From: Acidobacteriota bacterium
Lineage (GTDB): Bacteria; Acidobacteriota; Terriglobia; Terriglobales; Acidobacteriaceae
DNA length: 63,907 nt
NCBI GenBank assembly: GCA_003224905.1
Contig: QIAA01000007.1
Location: forward strand, 1-63,907
Reading direction: 5' to 3'
Below, piece after piece: positions 34,029 to 43,119 of the stretch. The first letter of the stretch is position 1; the number at the start of each line of letters is the position of its first letter. Both the position numbers and the translations under genes were made by a program. The notes under the pieces are model-generated. The model made no database searches. It had not been told where the DNA came from and worked only from the letters and a program-made list of their open reading frames with translations.

Positions 34029-35284
34029 GCCGTCGGGTTCTGGAGGAAAGTGTGACCCGAATCCTAAGCGACACCGAGCTTGAGTGCTTCTCTTCATTAG
34101 AGTGGTTTGAAGTTGCTCCGCGTACGCGGCACGCGCTCCGGAATGCCCTGGAACGGGTTCTCGAGGCACGAGATGGCGGCGTGCTCTCGCGTGAACAGTA
34201 CCTGCTTCTGGCACATGCCGAAGGCGACGATCTTTTAAGTTTGTTAGTTGCCGCGGACACCCTGCGCCGCGAGCTCGCCGGCAACATCATCACTTACGTC
34301 GTCAATCGCAACATCAATTTCACAAATATTTGCTTTGTCGGATGTAAATTTTGTGCTTTCAGTCGTGGTCCGCGAGAACCGGACACTTACTTTCTAACGC
34401 TGGAGCAGGTTGCGCAAAAAGCTGTTGAAGCCTGGAGTCTGGGCGCCACCGAGGTTTGTATTCAGGGCGGCTTGCCGCACGGCCTGCCTCCGTTCTATTA
34501 CCGCGATATTTTGCGTGCCGTGAAGCGAGCCGTGCCGGGAATGCATATCCACGCGTTCTCGCCTATGGAGATGGTTTACGGTGTGGAACTCACTGGCATG
34601 TCATTGCCGGATTATTTGTGCATGTTGCGGGACAACGGGCTCGGCACGCTTCCCGGAACCGCGGCAGAAATTCTCGATGATGATGTCCGCTTCGTGCTCT
34701 CCCGCAACAAGCTCTCCACGCAGCAATGGAAGGAGATCGTTCGCACCGCTCACCGTTGCGGCATACGCAGCACTTCAACTCTGATGTATGGACACGTCGA
34801 AACCCCGGTTCATTGGGTGAATCAACTCCAGCTCTTGCGCGAAATTCAGGACGAAACCGGCGGCTTTACCGAGTTCGTCCCCCTTGGTTTCGTGCATCAG
34901 AATACGCTGCTGTTCCAGCAGGGAATTGCTCGTCCCGGCCCAACCCTTGCCGAGCATCTCAAGATCCATGCTCTAGCCCGCATTGTGCTCGCGGGCGCCA
35001 TCGACAATATTCAGGTGTCATGGGTGAAGCTGAACCGCCGGTTGTCGCAGCTATGCCTTCAGGCTGGAGCGAATGATTACGGTGGCACGCTGATGGAAGA
35101 AAATATTTCTCGCGAAGCCGGAGCTACTGCCGGGCAGTACACGAGCCCGGAAGAGTTCCAGTCCTTGATTTTGGAAATGGGACGAATCCCCGCTGAGCGC
35201 AACACAACCTACACGCGAATAAATCTTAAAACGACAAGCCAGCATAGCACGTTTGAGCAGGCACTCGAGCCGGAGTTCGCGTGA
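34025..35284 (+). CDS. cofH: 5-amino-6-(D-ribitylamino)uracil--L-tyrosine 4-hydroxyphenyl transferase, CofH subunit
   Basis: 419 residues from a TTG at 34025. Radical SAM motif C-F-V-G-C-K-F-C near residue 100 after N-I-N-F-T-N-I, then E-V-C-I-Q-G-G-L, H-I-H-A-F-S-P-M-E, L-P-G-T-A-A-E-I-L and V-S-W-V-K-L. It joins tyrosine with the riboflavin precursor to start Fo synthesis; CofG finishes the ring. About 45 extra N-terminal residues precede the conserved start. Confidence 0.95.
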   Translation: MSRRVLEESVTRILSDTELECFSSLEWFEVAPRTRHALRNALERVLEARDGGVLSREQYLLLAHAEGDDLLSLLVAADTLRRELAGNIITYVVNRNINFTNICFVGCKFCAFSRGPREPDTYFLTLEQVAQKAVEAWSLGATEVCIQGGLPHGLPPFYYRDILRAVKRAVPGMHIHAFSPMEMVYGVELTGMSLPDYLCMLRDNGLGTLPGTAAEILDDDVRFVLSRNKLSTQQWKEIVRTAHRCGIRSTSTLMYGHVETPVHWVNQLQLLREIQDETGGFTEFVPLGFVHQNTLLFQQGIARPGPTLAEHLKIHALARIVLAGAIDNIQVSWVKLNRRLSQLCLQAGANDYGGTLMEENISREAGATAGQYTSPEEFQSLILEMGRIPAERNTTYTRINLKTTSQHSTFEQALEPEFA

Positions 35285-35967
35285 GCCGGACTATCGCCGT
35301 GCTGGGCGGCACCGGCCCCGAAGGCTTCGGGTTGGCTCTGCGGTGGGCTCGAGCAGGTGAAACCATCATCATTGGATCGCGAAATGCGGAACGCGCGCAG
35401 GATGCGGCCGAAAAGATTAAGTTAAAAGTTGGCTCCCATGCTCAGGTTTCTGGCGATGAGAATTCCGCAGCCTGTGCTGCAGCCGGTCTGGTGGTGCTCA
35501 CCATCCCATTCGAAGGCCATGCATCTCTGCTCAAGCAAATCAAGCCCGCGATTCGCGCCGGCAGCATTGTCGTCGATACCACAGTGCCGTTAGCTTCAAG
35601 CGTCGGCGGCCGCGCCTCACGTACCCTCGGTGTCTGGCAAGGTTCAGCCGCGCAAGAAACGGCAGAGCTTGCGCCCAAAGGCACCTCGGTGGTTGCCGCC
35701 TTCCAGAATCTTTCCGCAGATCTGCTGAACGGTGACGGCTCTGTCGAGTGCGATGCCCTGGTTTGCAGTGACGATCCTGACGCATCCAAGGCTGTGCGAT
35801 TGCTTGCCACGAAAATACCAGGAGTACGCGCCATCGATGGCGGAAAACTGGAGAACGCGCGCATTTTGGAGCAGATTACGGCCCTGCTGATCGGGCTCAA
35901 CATCAGGCACAAGGGTCACTCTGGCATTCGTATCACAGGTTTGCCGGCAGCCTCGTATCAGCCCTAA
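35281..35967 (+). CDS. npdG: NADPH-dependent F420 reductase
   Basis: 228 residues from a GTG overlapping the cofH stop. A Rossmann nucleotide site at the N-terminus (A-V-L-G-G-T-G-P-E-G-F-G-L-A) is followed by G-S-R-N-A-E-R-A, a pattern favouring NADP phosphate. Later landmarks are L-T-I-P-F-E-G-H, V-V-D-T-T-V-P and V-A-A-F-Q-N-L-S. It moves hydride between NADP(H) and F420. Its place at the end of the biosynthesis genes implies the cell actually uses reduced F420. Confidence 0.93.
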   Translation: MSRTIAVLGGTGPEGFGLALRWARAGETIIIGSRNAERAQDAAEKIKLKVGSHAQVSGDENSAACAAAGLVVLTIPFEGHASLLKQIKPAIRAGSIVVDTTVPLASSVGGRASRTLGVWQGSAAQETAELAPKGTSVVAAFQNLSADLLNGDGSVECDALVCSDDPDASKAVRLLATKIPGVRAIDGGKLENARILEQITALLIGLNIRHKGHSGIRITGLPAASYQP

Positions 35968-35990
35968 TCGACGGCCGTGCCAACAATCCG

Positions 35991-36767
35991 ATGCACGACG
36001 CCGCACCACCCCGCGATCTCGCCATCGAATTCCGCAATGTAGCTTACCGCCTCGAGAATGGCCGTGAACTCCTATGTGATCTGAATTTGCAGGTCCGCCG
36101 TGGCGAGACTCTGGTTCTTCTGGGCCGCAGCGGTTCCGGCAAGACCACGACCCTAAAGCTGATCAATCGCCTCCTGGATGCAAGCGGAGGCGACCTCCTA
36201 GTCGAAGGCAAGCCCGTGCGCGGCTGGGATGTCATCCGCCTTCGACGCATGATCGGCTACGTCATCCAGGAGGTCGGGTTGTTCCCTCATTTCACGGTTG
36301 AACGAAACATCGGGCTGGTTCCCAGCATCGACAACTGGCCTCCCGAGCGTGTTCGCAAGCGAGTTCAGGAGCTGCTGAAAGTTGTGGGGCTCGATCCTGA
36401 AGTCGCATCGCGTCATCCACGTGAACTATCCGGCGGACAGCGGCAGCGCGTCGGCGTAGCCCGGGCGCTGGCCGCCGATCCTCCGATTCTCCTGATGGAC
36501 GAGCCTTTCGGCGCTCTGGATCCGATTACGCGGGCTGAACTGCAGCGCGAGTTTCTAGATTTGCAGCGGCGTTTACAGAAAACCGTGGTGTTTGTGACCC
36601 ATGATTTGCGGGAGGCGCTGCTCCTCGGCACTCGCATTGCTTTGATGGAGACCGGCCGATTAATCTCGTTGCTCACTCCTGAAGAGTTCGTACGTTCCTC
36701 CGAACCGATGGTTACCGCATATCTGGAGGCCTTCGGAACCGATTTACATGATTGGAGAACTCACTGA
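35991..36767 (+). CDS. ABC transporter ATP-binding protein (OpuCA/ProV-like)
   Basis: 258 residues: Walker A G-R-S-G-S-G-K-T near residue 45, Q-loop V-I-Q-E-V-G-L-F-P-H, signature L-S-G-G-Q-R-Q-R, Walker B I-L-L-M-D-E-P-F-G-A-L-D and H-loop V-T-H-D. Closest in pattern to ATPases of quaternary-amine/osmoprotectant importers, but without the C-terminal CBS domains those usually carry. Only 23 bp separate it from npdG, so it is probably in the F420 transcript. The next gene is its permease. Confidence 0.88.
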   Translation: MHDAAPPRDLAIEFRNVAYRLENGRELLCDLNLQVRRGETLVLLGRSGSGKTTTLKLINRLLDASGGDLLVEGKPVRGWDVIRLRRMIGYVIQEVGLFPHFTVERNIGLVPSIDNWPPERVRKRVQELLKVVGLDPEVASRHPRELSGGQRQRVGVARALAADPPILLMDEPFGALDPITRAELQREFLDLQRRLQKTVVFVTHDLREALLLGTRIALMETGRLISLLTPEEFVRSSEPMVTAYLEAFGTDLHDWRTH

Positions 36768-37399
36768 TGCAAACATGGCAATTCATCGTGCAGAACTACA
36801 CCCAGGTTCTGGAGCTTACCTTTGAGCACTTGTGGCTGGTACTGGTGTCCACGGCGCTTGCTGTGGTGGTCGGAATCCCACTCGGAATCCTGATCACGCG
36901 CCGGCCGCTGTTGAACAAGCCGGTGCTCGGCTTAGCCAATGTCATCCAGACCATCCCGAGCCTCGCGCTGTTCGGAATTCTGCTTCCAGCGCCATGGATT
37001 GGAGCCCGCGCCGACCGCCTCGCGATCCTCGCGCTTACGCTGTATGCGCTTCTCCCCATGATCCGAAATACGTACGTCGGGATCAAAAGCGTGGACCGCG
37101 CGATCATCGAAGCCGGTCGCGGCATGGGAATGACAGACCATCAGTTGCTCTGGCAGGTCGAGTTGCCGCTTTCCCTGGGAGTGATCGTCGCCGGCGTGCG
37201 CGTTGCTACCGTGATCTCCGTGGGATTGGCCACAATCGCAGCGGCTATCGGCGCCGGAGGCCTCGGCGAATACATCTTTCGCGGACTGGCCATGGTTAAC
37301 AACCAAGTGATCCTGGCGGGCGCAATTCCGGCGGCATTACTGGCTTTGGCCGCCGACTTTGGCCTCGGGTGGCTGGAAAAATCCTTGAGTCCGCGATGA
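36767..37399 (+). CDS. ABC transporter permease (OpuCB/ProW-like)
   Basis: 210 residues from the ATG at 36767 (TGATG overlap with the ATPase stop). About five to six transmembrane segments and the ABC coupling motif E-A-G-R-G-M-G-M-T-D-x-Q-L-L-W-Q-V-E-L-P-L-S. No substrate-binding protein is fused or follows; the next genes are for cell wall synthesis. Substrate unknown; family members carry glycine betaine, choline or ergothioneine. Confidence 0.87.
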   Translation: MQTWQFIVQNYTQVLELTFEHLWLVLVSTALAVVVGIPLGILITRRPLLNKPVLGLANVIQTIPSLALFGILLPAPWIGARADRLAILALTLYALLPMIRNTYVGIKSVDRAIIEAGRGMGMTDHQLLWQVELPLSLGVIVAGVRVATVISVGLATIAAAIGAGGLGEYIFRGLAMVNNQVILAGAIPAALLALAADFGLGWLEKSLSPR

Positions 37400-37404
37400 G
37401 GTCA

Positions 37405-37445
37405 GAAGCCAACTGAGAACTGAGAACCAGGAACTGCGAACCGGA
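37405..37445. repeat. Low-complexity AACTGAGAAC spacer
   Basis: AACTGAGAACTGAGAAC (37411-37427) is exactly the reverse complement of the repeat inside mnmE at 26790-26806; GGAACTGCGAACCGG continues it. It fills the gap between the permease and murD. Confidence 0.6.
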
Positions 37446-37473
37446 TTTTCCAACCCTCTATAATCTCCACTCA

Positions 37474-38819
37474 GTGGAACTCGCGAACAAGCGTGTGCTC
37501 GTTGTCGGACTGGGACGCTCAGGTCTGGCCTCAGCTTTGTTCCTGAAGCAAAGGGGCGCACTGGTTACTGTCTCTGACGCCAAGCCCCAAGAGGAACTCG
37601 GCGATGAAATTCCGCAACTTCTGGACCAGGGAATCGCCGTGGAAACCGGCGGGCACGGCGAGCGCACTTTTCGTGGACAGGACCTTATCGTGGTCAGTCC
37701 TGGCGTTCCGTTGGATTCGCCCCTGTTGTCTCAGGCGCGAGCTATGGGTGAGGGGATAATCGGCGAAATCGAACTCGCAGGTCGCTTCTTGCCGCCGCAG
37801 ATCATAGCCATTACGGGTTCCAATGGAAAGACGACAACAACTACACTTACCGGCGACATTGTGGCTGCGGGCGGATTTCGTACTTTGGTCGGCGGCAACA
37901 TTGGGACTCCCGCGATCACCCTTGCGGAGCAGGCTTCCAAGGATGCAGTGATAGTGTTAGAAGTTTCCAGTTTTCAACTCGAAACTATCCAGACATTCAA
38001 GCCTAAGATCGCTGTCGTTCTCAACATCACTCCTGATCACCTGGATCGCCATCGGAAGTCGACGCCAAGGCTCGCATTTTCGAAAACCAGCAAGCCGATG
38101 ATTTTGCCGTTCTGAACGCTGATGATCCCGTGTGTGCAGCCCTGGCGAGCCGTACCCGATCACAGGTGTTCTGGTTCAGCCGAAAAAAAGACATTCAGCA
38201 GGGCGCTTGCCCGCGTAACGGAGACATCGTTTTCCGAAATTCGACTGGAGCACGCAAGCTGATGCCCATTTCGGATATTCCTCTCAAGGGGACACACAAT
38301 CTGGAAAATGTCCTGGCCGCGAGCTGCGCCGGTACTCTCACAGGTTGCGAGCCAGAGCAAATCCGGAAAGCCGTCCGTGGGTTCAGAGCAGTGGAGCATC
38401 GCCTGGAGCACGTTGCGACGATTGCCGGCGTGGAATACTACAACGACTCAAAGGCCACAAATGTCGACGCCACTATCAAAGCCTTGGAGTCATTCCCCGC
38501 GAACATCCATCTGATTCTGGGCGGCAAGGACAAGGCCAGCGACTACACCCTGCTGAACGACTTGCTGCGTAGCCGGGTGAAACAGGTTTACACGATCGGT
38601 GCGGCAGCAGCGAAGATTGAATCACAAATCAAAGGCGCCGCAGAAATCGACCACGCGGAGACCCTCGAGAATGCCGTTCACCAGGCCTCGAAGGCAGCTG
38701 AACGCGGTGATATCGTGCTACTCGCTCCCGCCTGCGCCAGCTTCGATCAGTTCCGAAATTATGAGCACCGGGGAAAAGTCTTCAAGGAAACCGTCAAAGC
38801 CCTGGCTGATCACGCCTGA
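37474..38819 (+). pseudogene. murD: UDP-N-acetylmuramoylalanine--D-glutamate ligase, frameshifted as given
   Basis: The two halves of MurD lie in different frames. The first (37474 to about 38055) has V-V-G-L-G-R-S-G-L-A, G-S-N-G-K-T-T-T-T, G-G-N-I-G-T-P and N-I-T-P-D-H-L-D-R-H. The second (from about 38058, frame of 38058-38819) resumes at V-D-A-K-A-R-I-F-E-N and runs through G-T-H-N-L-E-N, N-D-S-K-A-T-N-V-D-A and L-A-P-A-C-A-S-F-D-Q-F. At the junction (38053-38058) the family spacing between D-R-H and A-K is short by about 13 nt, so a small deletion, not a one-base slip, separates the halves. MurD is essential and no other copy is seen, so an assembly error is as likely as a real mutation. 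Confidence 0.9.
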
Positions 38820-38920
38820 GTGCCAACCCCGGCTCCGAACCAATAGAGTCACCTCTCCGGATAAATTGCTCAAAAAAATCCTCGGTGTCTTTCTGCCTCC
38901 GTGGTGCAATTGACCTTCCC

Positions 38921-40012
38921 ATGGCAAAACGAATAAGCGCCGATCATTGGTTGTTCACGGTTGCCCTGGTTCTGGTATTTATCGGCCTGGTCATGGTGTT
39001 CAGCGCATCCGCTGTTATGGCGAAGGAACGCTACGGATCAGCCTACACATTCCTTTTCAGACAGCTCGCCTGGGCAGTGGGCGGAATCGTTGCGCTTGTC
39101 GTGGGGATGAAAACCGACTACCGACACTACAAGCACCCGGCCGTGGTTTTCTCACTGTTGGGCGTGACCATGCTGATGCTGATTTCCGTGTTCTTTCTCG
39201 ACCGCGCCCACAACACTCATCGTTGGATTCACTGGGGAACTTTTTCCTTTCAGCCATCAGAAATGGCAAAGCCTGCTCTCATTCTGTTCCTGGCTTATTT
39301 TTTGTCGAACCGCACGCAGTCAATGGACGACTTCCGTCAGACGATCATGCCGGCCGTGTTGCCGACGCTTATTTTCCTGGTCCTGATCGTGTTCCAACCC
39401 GATCTGGGTACGGCAATTGCTTGTGCCGCGATCACGGCGTGCCTGCTCTTCATAGCCGGTCTGAATCTTCGCTACCTCGGCTACCTGGCATTAGGATCTC
39501 TGTTGCCGTTGTATTTTCTGATTTTCCATGTTGCCTATCGGCGGGCGCGCATTTTGGCGTTTCTTGATCCATACTCCGACCCGCAGGGCCGGGGCTTTCA
39601 TATTATTCAGTCGCTGATTGCGGTCAGCACGGGAGGTTTGACGGGACTGGGCCTGATGGAAGGCAAACAGAAACTCTTCTACCTTCCCGAGCCTCATACC
39701 GATTTCGTTTTCGCCGTGACTGCGGAAGAGTTCGGGCTTCTGGGCTCAATAATTGTCGTGACGCTGTTTGCAATCTTTCTGTGGCGTGGGATGCGCACTG
39801 CGCTCCAGACGCAGGACCTTTTTGGCCGTTTCCTGGCGGCAGGAATCACCTGCATGGTCGTGGTGCAAGCTTTCATCAATATCAGCGTGGTGCTGGGACT
39901 GATGCCGACGAAGGGTATCCCTCTGCCCTTTGTGTCCTATGGCGGATCTTCGTTATTCGTCACGCTGGCGTGCGTAGGCGTGCTGCTAAATGTGACCAAG
40001 CAGGCAGACTAG
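38921..40012 (+). CDS. ftsW: Peptidoglycan glycosyltransferase FtsW
   Basis: 363 residues from the ATG at 38921. SEDS family with ten predicted membrane segments, F-S-A-S-A-V-M-A near residue 30, W-I-H-W-G-T-F-S-F-Q-P-S-E-M-A-K-P-A near 105, F-Q-P-D-L-G-T-A and the end motif P-L-P-F-V-S-Y-G-G-S-S. It polymerises septal peptidoglycan with a class B PBP. It follows murD in the usual division-cluster order; the 100-bp gap holds only spacer with a CTCCGTGGTG-type repeat. Confidence 0.94.
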   Translation: MAKRISADHWLFTVALVLVFIGLVMVFSASAVMAKERYGSAYTFLFRQLAWAVGGIVALVVGMKTDYRHYKHPAVVFSLLGVTMLMLISVFFLDRAHNTHRWIHWGTFSFQPSEMAKPALILFLAYFLSNRTQSMDDFRQTIMPAVLPTLIFLVLIVFQPDLGTAIACAAITACLLFIAGLNLRYLGYLALGSLLPLYFLIFHVAYRRARILAFLDPYSDPQGRGFHIIQSLIAVSTGGLTGLGLMEGKQKLFYLPEPHTDFVFAVTAEEFGLLGSIIVVTLFAIFLWRGMRTALQTQDLFGRFLAAGITCMVVVQAFINISVVLGLMPTKGIPLPFVSYGGSSLFVTLACVGVLLNVTKQAD

Positions 40013-40075
40013 CAATTTCCCTGACAAATGCAGTCGTCGTCTAATTGCAATATTTCGAGCTGTGTTGCAGCAAAA

Positions 40076-42907
40076 TCAGTGTGACGCCCCTACCGAGTTA
40101 AGCACAACATTCACTTGTCTGGGCGCGTGTTCCGGTTGCGGCTCGGCGACCATCAGAAACCGGCCATCAGGAGCAACATCATATGTGCGGCTGAACGTTG
40201 GCGTGTAGTGAAAGAGACCTTGGAAAAGCGGTTTCGGGCGCTCTGCCATTAACTCACCATCATTCTCGCGCACCGCGACAGTGCTCATTCGCCCGAGCGT
40301 ACGATAGAAAAGTTCCTGACCCGAATGTGACCAAGCTGGCTCCTGACCGCCGCCGCTGGAAATCTGGCGTTTAGGCCCAGGCCCAGGAAACGGTTGCACG
40401 TACACTTCGCTTTGACCGGATTCGTCGGAGGTAAAGGCAATCCATCGACCGTCGGGCGAAAAGGCTGCCTGCTTCTCGGTAAAGGGAGTTGTCGCGAGCG
40501 GGCGGGGCTGCTCATGTGCCTGCGCCCCAACCTCGATAGTCCAGAGGTTCGCTCCGCTAGCGAGGCTCCATTCGACATAAGCGAGGTAACGTCCGTCCGG
40601 CGACCAATCGCATACATAATGTTCGTTGGCCCCGGTAGTGACTTGAGTGGGATTGCCAGTACCGTCAGCCGGTTGAATATAGAGTTGGTGGGTACCGGAG
40701 CGGCTGGATTCGAAAGCCAGCATCTTTCCGTCCGGTGACCATGCTGCGGTGTGGTCATCAGCGCCGAACGTCAGGCGACTGAGGGTATCCCGGGCAAGGT
40801 CATAGATCCAGACGTTCGCAACGAATTCCGTCGCCATCCACATGGCCAACAGGCGTCCATCCGGCGAAAGTCGCGGAGCCGTGTAGGGATTCCGTACATT
40901 GCTGATGAGATGGTGTTCCCCCGAGCGGCTGACCCAAACCAGAGAACGCTGCGCCGCCGCTACCGAGGCTGGGATGTATGCCATTGAGCCACTTTGCGAG
41001 ACCGCGATATGCGCAGAGCCGCCATATAAGTCCCGCCAGACGCCATCGGCAACGCTGACAGCCGGACCAAGCGTTCGAAACTTTTTCCAGTCGAAGGGCA
41101 CTGTCATCAAGCCGGTGCCACGGACAAACACCAAGTGGCCAGGGGCGTATCGGCCCGACCAGCCATTTTCCATGATGACACGCCATTTCCCGGAATCGAG
41201 TGAGAGTACGGCTAGGCGAGACTGATCGATGCTGGCACTCCCGCTCCAGATTGTGAAGATGACTTCTTTACCGCCTGGGAGGAAGTCAGGCAAGAAGTGA
41301 AACTCTCCCTGCGTGGCGTCAGGAGTCGTGAGACGCCGGGGCGTACCCCCGCCTGCCGAAATGGCAAACAGGCCGACGTTGAAATTAGGCGTGTAGACGA
41401 TCGTATCGCCGGACCCCCAGCTTGCTCCGGTGAGCACGGCGACATCACACAAAGCCGCAGCACGGCCACCACTGACCGGGACTTTCTTGAGCTTGCCGTC
41501 TGCAATGAAACCAATCCAATCCCCATCGGGCGAGAAAAAGGGGCCGCTGCCTCCTTCGGTGCCGGCGACCGGAACACTTTCGAGGCGGTCCAGCGAACGC
41601 ACATAAATGGATCGCTCTGCCCCGTGGTTCACGACATAGGCGATTTGTTTCCCGTCCGGTGAGAGCGCTACGGAAGAGCCGAGATGTTCTCCGATCGTGT
41701 CCTCGCCGGCAAGACCAATCGCAAAGCGCACTGGAGAAGAAGGCCCAACTTCAGGTGAGGGCTTGCGCCAGAGAATCACCGCGATCATCGTGATCAGCAG
41801 GAGCGCGGCTGATCCGGCGAGCATCCACAGAGGTATCGACCGGCGGCCAGCAGTGATCGCATTCCCTTCTGCACTGCCGGAAATTGCCTCCATTGCAAAG
41901 GCAAGGTCGGAAGCTGATTGAAAGCGCAGCTCGGGGCTCTTCTCCAGGCAACGATGAATAATTCTTTGCAGCACCGGAGGAAGATTCGTAACGAAATCCG
42001 CCAATGATGGCGGATCTTCCTTAAGGATGGCGCCCATTGTGTCGGCTGCGGTGTTACCTTGAAATGCCCGTTTGCCAACGAGCATCTCGTACAGAATCGC
42101 GCCGAAAGCAAAAATATCCGCTCGCCGGTCAACCGCCTGCCCGCGCACCTGCTCAGGCGCCATGTACCCGGCAGTGCCCATTACCGTACCCACTTGGGTG
42201 TCAATCAAAGTCGCAGTAGCCTGATCAGATTGTTGTGCCTGCACCAGTTTCGCCAACCCAAAATCCAGAATCTTGACGCGGCCATCCCTGGTCACAAACA
42301 GGTTTTCTGGTTTTAGATCACGATGCACGATGCCCTTGTCGTGCGCCGCGGCCAAACCACGCGCGATTTGAATCGCGTAGTCGACCGCCTTACGTACCGT
42401 GACCGGACCAGCCTTCAGACATTCGCGCAGCGTTTCTCCCTCAAGTAGCTCGGAGACCAGGTAAGGAGATCCCTCGTAACTGCCCATCTGAAACACGGCG
42501 AGAATGTTGGGGTGATTCAATGCGGCAGCCGCCTGGGCTTCCTGCTCGAATCGCCGCAAGCGTTCCGAATCGAGAGCTAGCGACTGCGGCAAGACCTTGA
42601 TCGCTACGTCTCGGCCCAACCGCTCATCACGCGCGCGAAAGACTTCTCCCATACCACCTGAGCCGAGTAGCGCCTGAACCTCATAGTCGCCCAGCTTCGT
42701 TCCTTTACGGAGAACTGCTGACGCGCCGGAGGAGCGCAGGAAATCGGAACGCACTTCTTTGCTTGAATTCAGCAGGTTCTCAACTTCGCGCCGAAGAGAA
42801 TGGTCGCTGGAGCAAGACTGATCGAGGAAGGCATTACGTTCTTCGGGCGCAAGCTCGAGCGCCTTCTGCAACAGATCTTTTACTTGCTGCCACCGTTCTA
42901 CTGTCAT
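40076..42907 (-). CDS. Ser/Thr protein kinase with C-terminal TolB-like beta-propeller
   Basis: 943 residues from the ATG at 42907 (M-T-V-E-R-W-Q-Q-V). A helical segment opens the protein, then a Hanks-type kinase domain at about 75-345: L-G-S-G-G-M-G-E-V, V-A-I-K-V-L-P, H-R-D-L-K-P-E-N, D-F-G-L-A-K-L, A-P-E-Q-V-R-G. One membrane segment lies near 360-380 (W-M-L-A-G-S-A-A-L-L-L-I-T-M-I). An outside domain carries at least six S-P-D-G-(K/R)-x-(I/L)-A blades. The kinase is cytoplasmic and the propeller periplasmic, presumably the sensor. The gene sits on the opposite strand between ftsW and murG, interrupting the usual division-cluster order. Confidence 0.93.
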   Translation of the reverse strand: MTVERWQQVKDLLQKALELAPEERNAFLDQSCSSDHSLRREVENLLNSSKEVRSDFLRSSGASAVLRKGTKLGDYEVQALLGSGGMGEVFRARDERLGRDVAIKVLPQSLALDSERLRRFEQEAQAAAALNHPNILAVFQMGSYEGSPYLVSELLEGETLRECLKAGPVTVRKAVDYAIQIARGLAAAHDKGIVHRDLKPENLFVTRDGRVKILDFGLAKLVQAQQSDQATATLIDTQVGTVMGTAGYMAPEQVRGQAVDRRADIFAFGAILYEMLVGKRAFQGNTAADTMGAILKEDPPSLADFVTNLPPVLQRIIHRCLEKSPELRFQSASDLAFAMEAISGSAEGNAITAGRRSIPLWMLAGSAALLLITMIAVILWRKPSPEVGPSSPVRFAIGLAGEDTIGEHLGSSVALSPDGKQIAYVVNHGAERSIYVRSLDRLESVPVAGTEGGSGPFFSPDGDWIGFIADGKLKKVPVSGGRAAALCDVAVLTGASWGSGDTIVYTPNFNVGLFAISAGGGTPRRLTTPDATQGEFHFLPDFLPGGKEVIFTIWSGSASIDQSRLAVLSLDSGKWRVIMENGWSGRYAPGHLVFVRGTGLMTVPFDWKKFRTLGPAVSVADGVWRDLYGGSAHIAVSQSGSMAYIPASVAAAQRSLVWVSRSGEHHLISNVRNPYTAPRLSPDGRLLAMWMATEFVANVWIYDLARDTLSRLTFGADDHTAAWSPDGKMLAFESSRSGTHQLYIQPADGTGNPTQVTTGANEHYVCDWSPDGRYLAYVEWSLASGANLWTIEVGAQAHEQPRPLATTPFTEKQAAFSPDGRWIAFTSDESGQSEVYVQPFPGPGPKRQISSGGGQEPAWSHSGQELFYRTLGRMSTVAVRENDGELMAERPKPLFQGLFHYTPTFSRTYDVAPDGRFLMVAEPQPEHAPRQVNVVLNSVGASH

Positions 42908-43119
42908 AGTTGGCGGCCCGATCCCGTTTCGAACGCGGGACTTCGTCCGACAGTTTACTCCGGGTAAGGCCGGTTTTTGCGGCGAATTGCAAGAACTGAG
43001 GCTGGAACCGGACTTCCGCCGCACAATTTCAGGATGCGGGAATCGCTTGACTTATTGTGTTGAACGCGTCGAAAAGAAAACGCCTCGTTCAAATTACTCG
43101 CTACATTTATAGTCAGCTT

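Noticed and set aside
38050..38060. Programmed frameshift in murD
   Set aside because: No slippery run is present and about 13 nt of family spacing are missing, so slipping would not restore a normal protein.
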